From contig PLUM01000101.1 of NCBI GenBank assembly GCA_003165465.1, positions 21,813-85,812 on the forward strand: a DNA stretch of 64,000 nt, written 5' to 3'. The stretch is from Acidobacteriota bacterium. Its GTDB lineage: Bacteria; Acidobacteriota; Terriglobia; Acidiferrales; UBA7541. The translations under genes and the position numbers were made by a program. The first letter of the stretch is position 1. Every line of letters begins with the position of its first letter. Below are positions 36,678 through 47,725 of the stretch, one piece after another. The notes beneath the pieces were generated by a model. That model saw only the letters and a list, made by a program, of their open reading frames with translations. It made no database searches and was not told the DNA's origin.

Positions 36678-38027
36678 TTACGTTACGCACTTCTTCAACA
36701 AGGCCGTGCCGTACTGCCCGGCTATCGCCGCCAGGCTCTCGCGGACAGCCGCAACCGTGCGATCGATATCCGCATCGGAGTGCGCCGCGGATACAAACAT
36801 CGCTTCAAACTGTGAAGGCGCAAGAAGGATTCCGCGATCGAGCATTCCGCCGAAGAACCCGGCGAATTTCCGCGTGTCGCATTTTTTCGCGGCGGAATAA
36901 TCCGTTACCGGCTCGCGCGCAAAGAAGAGCGTGAGAAGCGAACCCGCTCGCGCCGATGTGGCCACCGCGCCCGTTTCGCCGATTGCCGCGGCGATGCCGT
37001 CTCCCAGACGCTTCGAGCGTGCTTCGAGCGATTCGTAAAATCCAGGCGCGACCAGCAAATCCAGCGAGGCAATCCCCGCGCTCATCGCTAGAGGATTCCC
37101 GGAGAGTGTTCCGGCCTGATAGACCGGCCCGAGCGGCGCGACGCGATCCATCAAGTCGCGGCGTCCTCCGTACGCGCCCACCGGCAATCCTCCACCAATA
37201 ATTTTCCCGAGCGTCGTCAGGTCCGGCGTAATTCCGAACAGCGTCTGCGCGCCGCCGTGGCAAACGCGGAATCCGCTGATCACTTCGTCGAAGATCAGCA
37301 GCGCGCCGTGGCGCACGGTGATCTCGCGCAGCGCCTGAAGAAAGCCGGACTTCGGCGGAACAAGGCCCATATTGGCCGCGATCGGCTCGACAATCACCGC
37401 GCCAATTTTGTCCCGGTGCAAATCGAATACTTTTTCGACCGCTGCCACATCGTTGTATGGAACATTGAGCGTCAGTTCAGCGAGCACCTGCGGCACGCCG
37501 GGACACCCCGCGATTCCAAGCGTCGCGAGGCCCGAGCCCGCCTCGGAAAGAAAACTGTCCGAGTGGCCGTGATAGCACCCCTCGAATTTGACGATCAGGT
37601 CACGGCCCGTGGCGGCGCGCGCCAGGCGCACGGCGCTCATCGTCGCCTCGGTACCAGAGCTGACAAAGCGCACTTTTTCGCACGAAGGAAAAACGTTTCG
37701 GACACGCTGCGCCAGTTCGACTTCAAGTTCGGTCGGCATGCCATAGCTTGTGCCGCGCGCCGCCTGATGGGCGATGGCCTGAACAACCTTCGGATGCGCG
37801 TGGCCCAGAATCAGCGCGCCCCACGAACAGACGTAGTCGATGTATTCGTTTCCATCGGCGTCCCACAGGTGCGCGCCGGCCGCATGATCGGCGATGATGG
37901 GTTCACCGCCCACGGCGCGAAACGCGCGCACGGGGCTGTTCACGCCGCCGACGAGCACATCGGTTGCGCGGCGAAATATTTCCTGGGAACGGGTCTGTTC
38001 CAGTTTAACTTTTTTGGGTGAGTTCAT
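36678..38027 (-). CDS. hemL: Glutamate-1-semialdehyde 2,1-aminomutase
   Basis: [48 protein letters not shown]. Confidence 0.97.
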   Translation of the reverse strand: MNSPKKVKLEQTRSQEIFRRATDVLVGGVNSPVRAFRAVGGEPIIADHAAGAHLWDADGNEYIDYVCSWGALILGHAHPKVVQAIAHQAARGTSYGMPTELEVELAQRVRNVFPSCEKVRFVSSGTEATMSAVRLARAATGRDLIVKFEGCYHGHSDSFLSEAGSGLATLGIAGCPGVPQVLAELTLNVPYNDVAAVEKVFDLHRDKIGAVIVEPIAANMGLVPPKSGFLQALREITVRHGALLIFDEVISGFRVCHGGAQTLFGITPDLTTLGKIIGGGLPVGAYGGRRDLMDRVAPLGPVYQAGTLSGNPLAMSAGIASLDLLVAPGFYESLEARSKRLGDGIAAAIGETGAVATSARAGSLLTLFFAREPVTDYSAAKKCDTRKFAGFFGGMLDRGILLAPSQFEAMFVSAAHSDADIDRTVAAVRESLAAIAGQYGTALLKKCVT

Positions 38028-38066
38028 CGTCGTCCGTGGACCGAACCATTCGAATCAACAGTCGCT

Positions 38067-39044
38067 TCAGCCGTTCTTCAACCACCGCGCCGCGTCCTTG
38101 GCATGGTACGTAAGAATAATGCTCGCGCCCGCGCGATGAATGGCGGTCAAAATCTCCAGCGCAATCCTCTTTTCCTCGATCCAGCCGTTTGCCGAGGCCG
38201 CCTTGACCATCGTATATTCTCCGCTCACGTTGTACGCGCCGATGGGCACGCTGAACGCCTCGCGCACGCGCTGAATAATGTCAAGATAAGCGAGCGCCGG
38301 CTTTACCATGATCATGTCCGCGCCCTCGGCCAGGTCAAGCTCGACTTCGCGAAGCGCTTCGCGCGCGTTGGCCGGGTCCATCTGGTAGCCGCGCCGGTCG
38401 CCGAATTGCGGCGCGGAATCCGCCGCGTCGCGGAACGGCCCATAAAAACCGGAACAGTACTTCGCCGCATAGCTCATGATAGCGATGTCCTGAAAGCCGC
38501 CGCCGTCCAACGCCTTGCGAATCGCCCCGACGCGGCCGTCCATCATGTCCGACGGCGCGATGATATCGGCGCCGGCGCGGGCGTGCGAAAGCGCTTCCGC
38601 CGCGAGCAGCTCCAGCGTCGGATCGTTTTTCACTTCCCCATTTTCCACGATGCCGCAATGTCCGTGATCGGTGTATTCGCAGAGGCACACGTCCGTCATC
38701 ACCAGCAAATTCAGTTTGGCGCGCCGGACCGCTTCAATCGCGCGCTGCACCACGCCATCCGCCGCATAGGCTTCCGTGCCAGTCGCATCCTTCTTCTCCG
38801 GGATGCCGAACAAAATAATTCCCGGAATGCCGAGCTGCTCCACTTCGCGGCATTCCTCAAGAAACGTGTCGACCGATTGCTGCGCGACGCCCGGCATCGA
38901 AACGATCGGATTCCGAACGTTTTTCCCGGGGCACACAAACATCGGATAGATAAATCCGTGCGTCGACAGGCGCGTTTCGCGCGCCAGGGAACGAATGGCT
39001 TCCGTGCGCCTCAGCCGGCGCGGCCTTGTCACTGGAAAACTCAT
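38067..39044 (-). CDS. hemB: Delta-aminolevulinic acid dehydratase
   Basis: [47 protein letters not shown]. Confidence 0.97.
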   Translation of the reverse strand: MSFPVTRPRRLRRTEAIRSLARETRLSTHGFIYPMFVCPGKNVRNPIVSMPGVAQQSVDTFLEECREVEQLGIPGIILFGIPEKKDATGTEAYAADGVVQRAIEAVRRAKLNLLVMTDVCLCEYTDHGHCGIVENGEVKNDPTLELLAAEALSHARAGADIIAPSDMMDGRVGAIRKALDGGGFQDIAIMSYAAKYCSGFYGPFRDAADSAPQFGDRRGYQMDPANAREALREVELDLAEGADMIMVKPALAYLDIIQRVREAFSVPIGAYNVSGEYTMVKAASANGWIEEKRIALEILTAIHRAGASIILTYHAKDAARWLKNG

Positions 39045-39844
39045 ACCACCCTCGCTTTGGTTTCGCCGTTCAACAAGACATATTTCTCGATTGCCGCCGC
39101 CATCGATTCGGCCGTCGTCAGCGGCGCTTCGATCGCCACTTGTAAGCCCTCATTCCGCAAGGCTTCGGCCGTCACGGGCCCGACCGCAGCGAACGCCGCT
39201 TTCGCTCCCAGGCGCGAAAAAACTTCCGCGCCGAGTGCAACGCGCATATTTTCAATCGCCGAAGGACTGAAAAACGATACGATGTCCACCCGAGCTTCGC
39301 AAATTGCCCGCATCACTTCGGGATCAATCGCGCCCGCGCCGCCCGTATGATACGCCACCACATCGGCAACTTCCGCGCCGGCTGCCCTCAAGGCGTTCGG
39401 CAGATCGGGCCGTGCGCGATCGCTGCGCGGCAAAACAATTTTCTTGCCCGCAATCCACGCGGAAAGTTCGCCGGCCAGCGCCGTCCCAACAAATTCCCGA
39501 GCCACATAATCGGCGGAAAATCCTTCGGCGGCCACGGCGCTTGCGGTTGCCGGGCCAACCGCCGCGCAGCGATAGTTTCCGCCGCGCTTCGGCTCCACTC
39601 CCAGCTTGCGGCAACGCCCCGCAAAAAACCGAACCGCGTTCGCGCTGGTGAACAAAATCCAATCGCACTCGCCGAGAGCATGGATGGCCCGGTCCAGCCT
39701 GGACGGTTCGATGGCCTCGGAAAAGCCGACCGAAGGAAACAGCAGCACGGCCGCGCCCATGTGTTCGAGGCGCTCCTTCAGGTCACGCGCCTGCTCGATG
39801 CCGCGCGTGATGACGATTCGTTTTCCTTCGAGCGATCTGGACAT
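39041..39844 (-). CDS. hemD: Uroporphyrinogen-III synthase
   Basis: Position in hem operon; [37 protein letters not shown]. Confidence 0.88.
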   Translation of the reverse strand: MSRSLEGKRIVITRGIEQARDLKERLEHMGAAVLLFPSVGFSEAIEPSRLDRAIHALGECDWILFTSANAVRFFAGRCRKLGVEPKRGGNYRCAAVGPATASAVAAEGFSADYVAREFVGTALAGELSAWIAGKKIVLPRSDRARPDLPNALRAAGAEVADVVAYHTGGAGAIDPEVMRAICEARVDIVSFFSPSAIENMRVALGAEVFSRLGAKAAFAAVGPVTAEALRNEGLQVAIEAPLTTAESMAAAIEKYVLLNGETKARVV

Positions 39845-39848
39845 GCCC

Positions 39849-40778
39849 TTACGCGCGCGTTCCACGGCTTTCACGATCGAGCAAAGCCTTGGCGCCTCTC
39901 TCGCGCAATTTTTGGGCGACGCGCAGGCCAATCGCTTCGGCCTCGGCGGGCGCCCCTGAATCTTTTTCCGACAAGCGCTCCGTGCCGTCCGGCGAAAGCA
40001 CGACGACATCGAGCGCGAGTTTTCCATTCTCGATTCGGCCCCACGCGCCAATCGGCACCTGGCATCCGCCTCCGAGCCCGGCAAGAGCGGCGCGCTCGGC
40101 GACAACCGCGCAGCGTGTCGCTTCGTCGTTCAGCGCGGAAAGAATGCGCATCGTCCCGGCGTCCGCCGCGCGCGCCTCGATCCCAATCGCGCCCTGCCCC
40201 GCGGCGGGCAGGCTCACATCGAGCGGCAGCGCCTGAGTGATATTTCCGCTCAAGCCCAGGCGGTCAAGACCGGCCTTGGCCAGCACAATCGCGTCGTAAT
40301 CGCCGCGCCGCAGCTTTTCGATGCGTGTGTCCACGTTTCCGCGCAGTTCCAGCATGCGCAAATCGCGCCGCACATGCAGCAATTGCGATTGGCGGCGCAG
40401 GCTGCTCGTGCCGATTCGCGCGCCCTGCGGCAGTGACTCAAGCGTCGCGCCGCTCGTCGAGAGCAGCGCATCGCGTACGTCTTCCCGCTTTCCAATCGCG
40501 GCGATCGTCAAGCCCTCGGGCAGTTCCGTCGGCACATCCTTCATGCTGTGGACGGCCAGATCGACACGCTCGTCGAGCAGAGCGTCCTCGAGTTCCATGA
40601 TGAAGACGCCCTTGGTCCCCATCTCGCTGAAAATCGTTTGCTGAAATTTATCGCCGAAAGTTTTGATGATGACGATCTCCGGCTCAATGCCCGTGGCTTC
40701 CAGCAGCGCTCGCGCCATGCTGCGCGATTGCCACAGAGCCAGCGGGCTTCCCCTCGTGCCAATTCGCAGGGCCTTCAA
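39849..40778 (-). CDS. hemC: Porphobilinogen deaminase
   Basis: IGTRGSPLALWQSRSMARAL; LRGNVDTRIEKL; GGGCQVPIGAW. Confidence 0.97.
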   Translation of the reverse strand: MKALRIGTRGSPLALWQSRSMARALLEATGIEPEIVIIKTFGDKFQQTIFSEMGTKGVFIMELEDALLDERVDLAVHSMKDVPTELPEGLTIAAIGKREDVRDALLSTSGATLESLPQGARIGTSSLRRQSQLLHVRRDLRMLELRGNVDTRIEKLRRGDYDAIVLAKAGLDRLGLSGNITQALPLDVSLPAAGQGAIGIEARAADAGTMRILSALNDEATRCAVVAERAALAGLGGGCQVPIGAWGRIENGKLALDVVVLSPDGTERLSEKDSGAPAEAEAIGLRVAQKLRERGAKALLDRESRGTRA

Positions 40779-42052
40779 GGCTTCTCCCGATCGAGACGGA
40801 ACAGATCTCGAAGCGCTTCAAAGTTCTGAAGCTTGCGGCTCGACTCCGGAAGGCCACGCATTCGTTCCGCAGGCATGAGGACCACGCGCTCCAGAACCTC
40901 CCGCAACATGGCCGCGACCTGCGCGCGGTCCTCCTCGGAAAGATGGGACATCGGCGCGAGGCGTTCCTGGACGAAAGCCTCGTGCTCGGCAGACAATTTC
41001 TTGCGAAGATCGCCCAGCACCGCGCCCGCCGCGACTCCAGCCTGCCAGTGCAGGAATTTTTCGATTTGCTCGTCGATGATGGCCTCGGCGCGAGGAATTT
41101 CCGCCACGCGCGCTTTTTTATTTTGTTCAACGATTTCGGCCAGGTCGTCGACATTGTACAAATAGGTGTTGTAGATATCTCCGACGTCGGAGGAGACGTT
41201 GCGCGGAACTCCCAGGTCGATCAGGAGCAAAGCGCGGTTGCCGCGCGCGGACATGGCCCGTTCGACAATTGCGCGCGTCAGGATCGGCTCGCCCGCCGAA
41301 ACCGAAGTCACGATCAGGTCCGGCCAATCGAGCGCCCCATCCAGTTTTTCCCACGGAACCACTTCTCCGCCGAATCGCGACGCGAGATCCACGGAGTGCG
41401 CCTCGGTGCGGTTCAGGACGCGCAACTGCTTGATGCCCCGGTCGCAGAGGTGACGCACCACCAGTTCGCTCGTCGCGCCCGCCCCGACGATCAGCGCGCG
41501 ATGGCTATTCAGTTTGCCGAAAATGCGCTCGGCAAGTTTGACTCCCGCGAAGGCCACGGACACGGGCCGCGTGCCAAGTTCCGTTTCATTGCGAACGCGC
41601 TTGCCCAATTCCAGCGCGGCCTGGAACATGCGGTTGAGCACCGGACCCGTTTCGCCCCGGTCGAGCGCGGCCTGGTAAGCATCGCGCAACTGGCCCAGAA
41701 TTTCAGCTTCGCCGAGCAGCATCGAGTCGAGGCCGGCCGCGACGCGAAACAAATGCTGCACGGCCTGGCGGTCCCGATGGCGATACATCGAGCCATTCAA
41801 TTCGGCAAGGGAAAGCTTGTGGAAGGACGCCACGAACGATTCCATCGCGCCGACTCCATCCGCCACGTCTTCTCGCGGAACGCCATAGAGTTCGCTGCGG
41901 TTGCAGGTCGAGAGCACCATCGTTTCCTCGAGGATGCCGCGCGAGCGCAACTGTTCGGCGGCATCGTGCGCCTGCTCCGGCGTGAACGCGACGCGCTCGC
42001 GCAGCTCGACCGAAGCCGTGCGGTGATTTACTCCGATAAGAACGATTTCCAT
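40775..42052 (-). CDS. hemA: Glutamyl-tRNA reductase
   Basis: VLSTCNRSELYGV; GEAEILGQLRDAY; DLGVPRNV. Confidence 0.97.
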   Translation of the reverse strand: MEIVLIGVNHRTASVELRERVAFTPEQAHDAAEQLRSRGILEETMVLSTCNRSELYGVPREDVADGVGAMESFVASFHKLSLAELNGSMYRHRDRQAVQHLFRVAAGLDSMLLGEAEILGQLRDAYQAALDRGETGPVLNRMFQAALELGKRVRNETELGTRPVSVAFAGVKLAERIFGKLNSHRALIVGAGATSELVVRHLCDRGIKQLRVLNRTEAHSVDLASRFGGEVVPWEKLDGALDWPDLIVTSVSAGEPILTRAIVERAMSARGNRALLLIDLGVPRNVSSDVGDIYNTYLYNVDDLAEIVEQNKKARVAEIPRAEAIIDEQIEKFLHWQAGVAAGAVLGDLRKKLSAEHEAFVQERLAPMSHLSEEDRAQVAAMLREVLERVVLMPAERMRGLPESSRKLQNFEALRDLFRLDREKP

Positions 42053-42100
42053 TTACGCGACGCTCGCCCTGCTCCCCTGATTCCCCGCGCGCATACCCGT

Positions 42101-42913
42101 TCAGAAATATCTGTGAAAATGCGACAAATATCTATTCACGATGCTGTAGCTGAAAATTACAAACATGAAATTGAGTATGCAGAACGCCGAAGCGCGCGCC
42201 CCGCGCCACGCCGCCGTCCGCGACAAAAACATGTAACTGACGTAAACAATCAGAATCAGGACCGTAACGATCACTTTGGGATCGCCATCCCAATAGCGCC
42301 CTTCGAGCCGATGCGCCCAGATCATTCCCGCCGTCATGCCCGCGGCGAGCGAGACGCAGCCGATCAGCACGCTGCTGCGCGTCATGCGGTCCAGCACATC
42401 GAGCGCCGGAAACCGCCAGCCCACGATGCCCAGATTGTGTCCGCGCAAACGCCGGTTCAGCACCAGAAAAATAATGCTCAGCACAAAGGAAATCGTGAAC
42501 GCCGAATACGCCAGAATGTTCAGCGTGACGTGAAATGCGAAGAGCGGCCCCTGCGCCGGCGGCGCCTTGATCACCCGGGCCTCGGGCAGGTGCGAAAGCA
42601 AAAATACGCCCAGCACGATTGGCAGCACAAAGGGGCCAACCGCGCGGCGCCAGTGAATCGCTTCCAGACAAAGATACGTGGCGGCCAGAAGCCATGCGAA
42701 GAGCGAGAGCGAACCGAAAAGATCGTCGTACGGCACGGCATGAATCATTCGCGAGCGGGCCAGCAGCGCCGCGTAATGAAAGCCCAGTCCCAGAATCAGG
42801 CACGTGGTCGCGCCAATTCCCGCCACGCGCGAAGGCTCGCGCAAATTCCAGATATACAGCGCAAGACTGGCCGTGTAAAAAACAAGCGTCGCGATTACGT
42901 ACGGATTCGTCAT
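42101..42913 (-). CDS. HemX/CcsA-type cytochrome c assembly membrane protein
   Basis: Eight-TM pattern; AGMTAGMIWAHRLEGRYWDGDPK. Confidence 0.85.
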   Translation of the reverse strand: MTNPYVIATLVFYTASLALYIWNLREPSRVAGIGATTCLILGLGFHYAALLARSRMIHAVPYDDLFGSLSLFAWLLAATYLCLEAIHWRRAVGPFVLPIVLGVFLLSHLPEARVIKAPPAQGPLFAFHVTLNILAYSAFTISFVLSIIFLVLNRRLRGHNLGIVGWRFPALDVLDRMTRSSVLIGCVSLAAGMTAGMIWAHRLEGRYWDGDPKVIVTVLILIVYVSYMFLSRTAAWRGARASAFCILNFMFVIFSYSIVNRYLSHFHRYF

Positions 42914-43205
42914 CGTATGCAAAGTTCCGCGGAATGGATTTCGTTCAACCCGCCGCACATTCCTTTTACCAAAACATTATAGCCAAATCCCGAACACGAA
43001 AGCACGAATACGCAATGAAACGTGTCGGGAGGTTCCCTGCATGTGCGCGTCTAGGAATGTGGCCCGAAGGATGGACCTCTATTCTGGTCGCATGGATACT
43101 GCTATGCGGGGAATTGCTCCGCCGCAACCATTGCGGCCGAGTATGAGTATATTGATTGGACGCACGTTAATTGCTCCTGAAATAGGGATGAGTTACTGTA
43201 CGCTC

Positions 43206-43670
43206 ATGCCCAGCCCTCAAGATGAACTGGAATATCTAAAATCGCAGGTTGCGGCACTGACGGCGCGGGTCTATGCCCTGGAACGAAAAAGCGGAGCCGC
43301 TTGGGAAGCGTCCCCGCGACCGATCCCTATAGAACAACCAGCGCCACAAGCTCCGCCCCTGGGCCGAACAATGTTGCAGCCTGCCACCGCACCGGTTGGC
43401 TCTGGCCCATTCCCGCCTGCATCCGTGCCCACGCCGCAGACTCCACGCACACCTCCGCAACCAGGCAGGCTCTCCAATTCCGGAGCAAAGCATCAAAACA
43501 CCGACCTGGAAAAAAAGATTGGGCAGTATTGGCTGAACCGAATCGGCATCGTAAACATATTCGCCCAGCTCTCGATACCGATAACGGCACATTCTCCGGA
43601 ATCGGGCAAACGTGCGCCATACGGCCATGCAGCCAGCGCGGAATTTTGTTATGATAAAATCGCGACTTGA
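43206..43670 (+). pseudogene. Truncated N-terminus of a DUF2339-like membrane protein
   Basis: Coiled coil + Pro-rich linker + LEKKIGQYWLNRIGIV, which normally continues into many TM helices, here lost. Confidence 0.55.
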
Positions 43671-43678
43671 TATCGATG

Positions 43679-44752
43679 ATGCAATCGTCCCAATCCGTGA
43701 ACCACAAGTCGCTCTTCCTGCGCGCATGCAAGTGCGAGCCGGTCGAACGCGTGCCGGTATGGATCATGCGCCAGGCCGGGCGTTACCTGCCGGAATACCG
43801 CGCCATTCGCCAGAAGCACAATTTCCTGGAAGTCTGCAAGACGCCGGAACTGGCCATCGAAGTTTCGCTCCAGCCGCGCCGCATCCTTGGTGTTGACGCC
43901 GTCATCGTTTTCTCCGACATCCTGATTCCGGTAGGCGCAATGGGACTGCCCTTCGAACTCTCCGATAAAGGGCCGCAGATCGAGCAGCCCCTTCGAACAA
44001 CGGCGCAAGTCGGCAAACTTTCCGTCTTCGATCCGGAACGCGAAACGGGTTTTCTGATGGACGCCATTCGCGGCCTGGTTCGGGAACTGGGACCGAATGT
44101 GCCCGTTCTGGGCTTTGCGGCCGCGCCGTGGACACTAGCGTGTTACATGATCGAAGGCCACGGGAAAGACGGTTTTCCGGCCGCGAAAACGATGCTGTAC
44201 TCCGATCCGGAACTTTTCCGCAACTTGCTCGAACGTATCGCCCACGCCACGGCCATATATCTTCGCGCGCAAATCGCGGCGGGCGCTTCGGCCGTGCAAC
44301 TTTTTGACACCTGGGTGGGTGAACTAACGCTTGAGCAATACCGCGAATTCGCGTTGCCCGCCACGCAGCTTCTGATCGAAGAGATTGGCGCGGGCGATAC
44401 GCCCGTGATCCTTTACACAAAGGCGTCCAGCCACTTGCTGACCGCCGCCGCCAAATCGGGAGCGAATGTATTGAGCGTGGATTGGCGCGTGGACCTCGCG
44501 ACGGTTCGCAAGCAGGTCGGGCCACGCATCGCGCTCCAAGGAAACGTCGATCCGTGCGTACTCCTTGGTCCGGAAGAACAAGTTCGCCGCGCGGCTCGCG
44601 CGGCTGTCGAGAGCACGGGCGGCCTTGGGCACATCCTGAACCTGGGCCATGGTATTTTGCAGCAGACTCCGGTGGAAAACGCGCGCGCATTCGTGCAGGC
44701 GGGCCAGGCAGCCGCCGTCGCCGGAACAGCGCAAGTGGAAGGGGCGCGCTAG
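43679..44752 (+). CDS. hemE: Uroporphyrinogen decarboxylase
   Basis: PVWIMRQAGRYLPEYR; FSDILIPVGAMG. Confidence 0.97.
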   Translation: MQSSQSVNHKSLFLRACKCEPVERVPVWIMRQAGRYLPEYRAIRQKHNFLEVCKTPELAIEVSLQPRRILGVDAVIVFSDILIPVGAMGLPFELSDKGPQIEQPLRTTAQVGKLSVFDPERETGFLMDAIRGLVRELGPNVPVLGFAAAPWTLACYMIEGHGKDGFPAAKTMLYSDPELFRNLLERIAHATAIYLRAQIAAGASAVQLFDTWVGELTLEQYREFALPATQLLIEEIGAGDTPVILYTKASSHLLTAAAKSGANVLSVDWRVDLATVRKQVGPRIALQGNVDPCVLLGPEEQVRRAARAAVESTGGLGHILNLGHGILQQTPVENARAFVQAGQAAAVAGTAQVEGAR

Positions 44753-44794
44753 AAATCTGGCGCGTGCGGGCTGCGCGTGCAGCCCTCTTAAACA

Positions 44795-46207
44795 ATGAGC
44801 GATTCAAGCCTCCATTTACAGCTAAACCGGAAACGCTTCGAGATCTCCGAAGCATTTCTCGAAAAGTACAATCGCCCGGGCCCTCGCTACACGAGTTATC
44901 CCACGGCGCCCGTCTGGCGGGATGATTTCGGGCCGGACGACCTCGAACAGTTTTACGCCACGTCCAACGCGGCGCGCACTCCGGTATCGCTCTACATGCA
45001 CCTTCCCTTCTGCGAAAGCCTGTGCCTGTTCTGCGCCTGCAATGTGGTCATCACCAAGGATCACAGCGTCGCGCCGCCATACATCGAAATTCTCAAGCGC
45101 GAAATCGATCACGTCAGCCGCTTCGTGTCCCGCGAGCGGCCCGTCGTGCAGTTTCACTGGGGCGGCGGCACACCCACGTATTTGACGCCGGAACAAATGG
45201 AAGGCCTGTTCTGCTACACGGCCGAGCGCTTCACGTTCGCGCCGGACGCGGAAATCGGCATCGAGATCGATCCGCGCGTCACGACGCACGCGCACCTGGA
45301 AACGCTGCGGCGGCTCGGCTTCAACCGCCTGAGCATGGGCATTCAGGATTTTCATCCCGACGTGCAGGCGGCGATTCACCGCATTCAGCCGCTGGAAATG
45401 ACGCGCGACCTGATCGAAACCGCGCGCCAGCTCGGCTTTGACAGCATCAACGTCGATATGATCTACGGCCTGCCCCTGCAAACCGCACAGAGCTTTGCGC
45501 ATTCGGTCGAGCAGGTGATCGGGCTTTCGCCGGATCGCATCGCGATGTTCAGCTACGCGCATGTTCCGTGGCTGCGCAAGCAGCAGGGCGCGCTCGCCAC
45601 GCGGCTTCCCGAAGGCATGGAAAAATTTCACATTTTCCGCGCGGGCCTCGAGGGATTTTTCGGCGCGGGATACCAGTACATCGGCATGGACCACTTCGCG
45701 CGTCCCACCGACGAACTGGCCGTGGCCCAGCGCGAACGCACGCTGCACCGCAATTTTCAGGGCTACACGACGAAAGCCGGCGCGGATCTCTACGGCATGG
45801 GCGTGAGCGCGATCAGCAGCGCCGGTGCGTGCTACGCGCAGAACGACCGGGACGTCGCTCCGTATCGCGAGCGCATCGAGCGGCGGGGCATTGCCACCAT
45901 GCGCGGCTACCGCCTCACCGCGGACGATTTGCTCCGCCGCACCGTCATCAACCGCATCCTGTGCCACGGCGTGCTCCACAAGGCTGAAATCGAAAGCGAA
46001 TTTGGGATCGATTTTGACAAGGCCTTCGCGCCGGAGATCGAGCGCCTCGCCTCGTTTGTGTCCGACGGCCTGCTCGAAATCGAAAACGGCGTCATGACCA
46101 CGACGCTGCTGGGGCGCATCTTTATTCGAAATATCGCCATGGCCTTCGACCCGTATCTCGAAAAACAGAAGCTCGAAAGCCGCCCTCTTTTTTCAAAAAC
46201 GCTCTGA
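44795..46207 (+). CDS. hemN: Oxygen-independent coproporphyrinogen III oxidase
   Basis: PGPRYTSYPTAPVW; YMHLPFCESLCLFCACNVVIT; HWGGGTPTYL. Confidence 0.96.
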   Translation: MSDSSLHLQLNRKRFEISEAFLEKYNRPGPRYTSYPTAPVWRDDFGPDDLEQFYATSNAARTPVSLYMHLPFCESLCLFCACNVVITKDHSVAPPYIEILKREIDHVSRFVSRERPVVQFHWGGGTPTYLTPEQMEGLFCYTAERFTFAPDAEIGIEIDPRVTTHAHLETLRRLGFNRLSMGIQDFHPDVQAAIHRIQPLEMTRDLIETARQLGFDSINVDMIYGLPLQTAQSFAHSVEQVIGLSPDRIAMFSYAHVPWLRKQQGALATRLPEGMEKFHIFRAGLEGFFGAGYQYIGMDHFARPTDELAVAQRERTLHRNFQGYTTKAGADLYGMGVSAISSAGACYAQNDRDVAPYRERIERRGIATMRGYRLTADDLLRRTVINRILCHGVLHKAEIESEFGIDFDKAFAPEIERLASFVSDGLLEIENGVMTTTLLGRIFIRNIAMAFDPYLEKQKLESRPLFSKTL

Positions 46208-46217
46208 CCGAGGTTCT

Positions 46218-47636
46218 GTGTCCACTCCGTCGTCGACTGCTTATCCCGTGCTCGTGATTGGCGGAGGAATTTCCGGCCTGGCTTGCGCGTATCATTTGCG
46301 GCAGGCCGGAATCCCGGTGTATGCGTTGGAGGCCGGGAGCCGTGCCGGCGGCTTCATCACCACGAAGGAGCGGGACGGATTCCGCTTCGAACTCGGCCCG
46401 CAAAGCTTTCTCTCCACCGAACCGCTGCTCGCGCTCATCGACGCCCTGGGACTGAAAGAACAGCTTCTGCACGCCAATCCACGCGCGCCGCGTTACATCC
46501 TCGTTCGCGGACAGCTGGTACCAGCGCCCCTGACCCCGCCTTCGCTTCTGACCACATCCCTGTTCGCGGCCGGCACAAAATGGCGGCTCTTCACCGAAAT
46601 CCTGCGACGCACGCATCCGCCGGAGGACGACGAGTCCATCGCCGCGTTCGTGCGCCGCAAATTTGGGACCGAGTTGCTCGACCGGCTCGTTGCTCCGTTC
46701 GTTTCCGGCGTGTATGCGGGCGATCCGGAGCGGCTGAGCATGCGCGCCGCGTTTCCTAAAATTCACGAATTCGAAACGCGGCACGGCAGCGTCCTGCGCG
46801 GCGCAATGAAATCGCGGCCCGCGAAGGGCGCGCCGCGCTCCGGGCTGTGCTCGTTTCGCGATGGCATGGAAACCTTGCCGCGCGCCATCGCCGCGCGCCT
46901 GGGCGGTTCGCTGCTGCTCGATACCTGCGTTGCCGGTGTGCGCCACGGCAAGACCAACGGAAAGCCGTGGTTTGAGGTCGATATTGTGCGCCACGAGCAT
47001 CGCGAAACGCTCGCGGCCAGCGCCGTAATCCTGGCCACGCCAACGGACGTTGCCTCGCAAATCCTAGAAAGCCTTTCCGATCGATTTGCTCCGCTGTTTT
47101 CGCGGTTCGAATACGCGCCGGTCGCCGTGGTGTCCGCATGCTATCGCCGCGAGCAGATTCAGCGGCCTCTCGACGGATTTGGTTTTCTGGTTCCACGCGG
47201 CGAAGGCCTGCGCGTTCTCGGCACGGTCTTCAGCTCGTCGCTCTTTGCCGGACGCGCGCCGAAAGGCATGTTTTGCTTCACCAGTTTTGCGGGCGGCGCC
47301 ACGGACCCGCAATTCTGCGAGTTGCCCGAAGACAAAATCGCGGAAACCATTTGCGCCGAAGTCGCGCCCGTCCTCGGCATCTCTGGAAAATCCGTGGCGA
47401 CAAACCTGCGCCGGTACGCGCGCGCGTTGCCCCAGTACAATCTGGGCCACTCCCGGAATGTGCAATCGCTCGAAGCGCTCACGGCCTCCATGCCGGGCCT
47501 GTTTCTTGCCGGAAATTATTTGTCCGGCCCATCCGTCGGCGCATGTGTCGAGCAGGCGTATCGGACCGCCGAAGCCGCCCGCGTCTATCTCGCGTCGATC
47601 GGGGTTGCGGGCGTCGGCGACATCGCGCACGCCTGA
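46218..47636 (+). CDS. hemY: Protoporphyrinogen oxidase (HemY/HemG family)
   Basis: VIGGGISGLACAYHLRQAGIPVYALEAGSRAGGFI; GNYLSGPSVGACVEQAYRTA. Confidence 0.93.
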   Translation: MSTPSSTAYPVLVIGGGISGLACAYHLRQAGIPVYALEAGSRAGGFITTKERDGFRFELGPQSFLSTEPLLALIDALGLKEQLLHANPRAPRYILVRGQLVPAPLTPPSLLTTSLFAAGTKWRLFTEILRRTHPPEDDESIAAFVRRKFGTELLDRLVAPFVSGVYAGDPERLSMRAAFPKIHEFETRHGSVLRGAMKSRPAKGAPRSGLCSFRDGMETLPRAIAARLGGSLLLDTCVAGVRHGKTNGKPWFEVDIVRHEHRETLAASAVILATPTDVASQILESLSDRFAPLFSRFEYAPVAVVSACYRREQIQRPLDGFGFLVPRGEGLRVLGTVFSSSLFAGRAPKGMFCFTSFAGGATDPQFCELPEDKIAETICAEVAPVLGISGKSVATNLRRYARALPQYNLGHSRNVQSLEALTASMPGLFLAGNYLSGPSVGACVEQAYRTAEAARVYLASIGVAGVGDIAHA

Positions 47637-47725
47637 TTTTTCCGCGCGGATCGTCATTCATTCCGGTTCGCAAATCGTAGTAAGATGCCGCGCAGGATAC
47701 GTTTTCCGGGCGGGACATCATCCCA

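Noticed and set aside
40943-42982. 679-aa plus-strand ORF
   Set aside because: Antisense to hemA and the HemX/CcsA gene; composition is typical of the shadow frame of GC-rich coding DNA (His/Arg/Gln rich, no domain).
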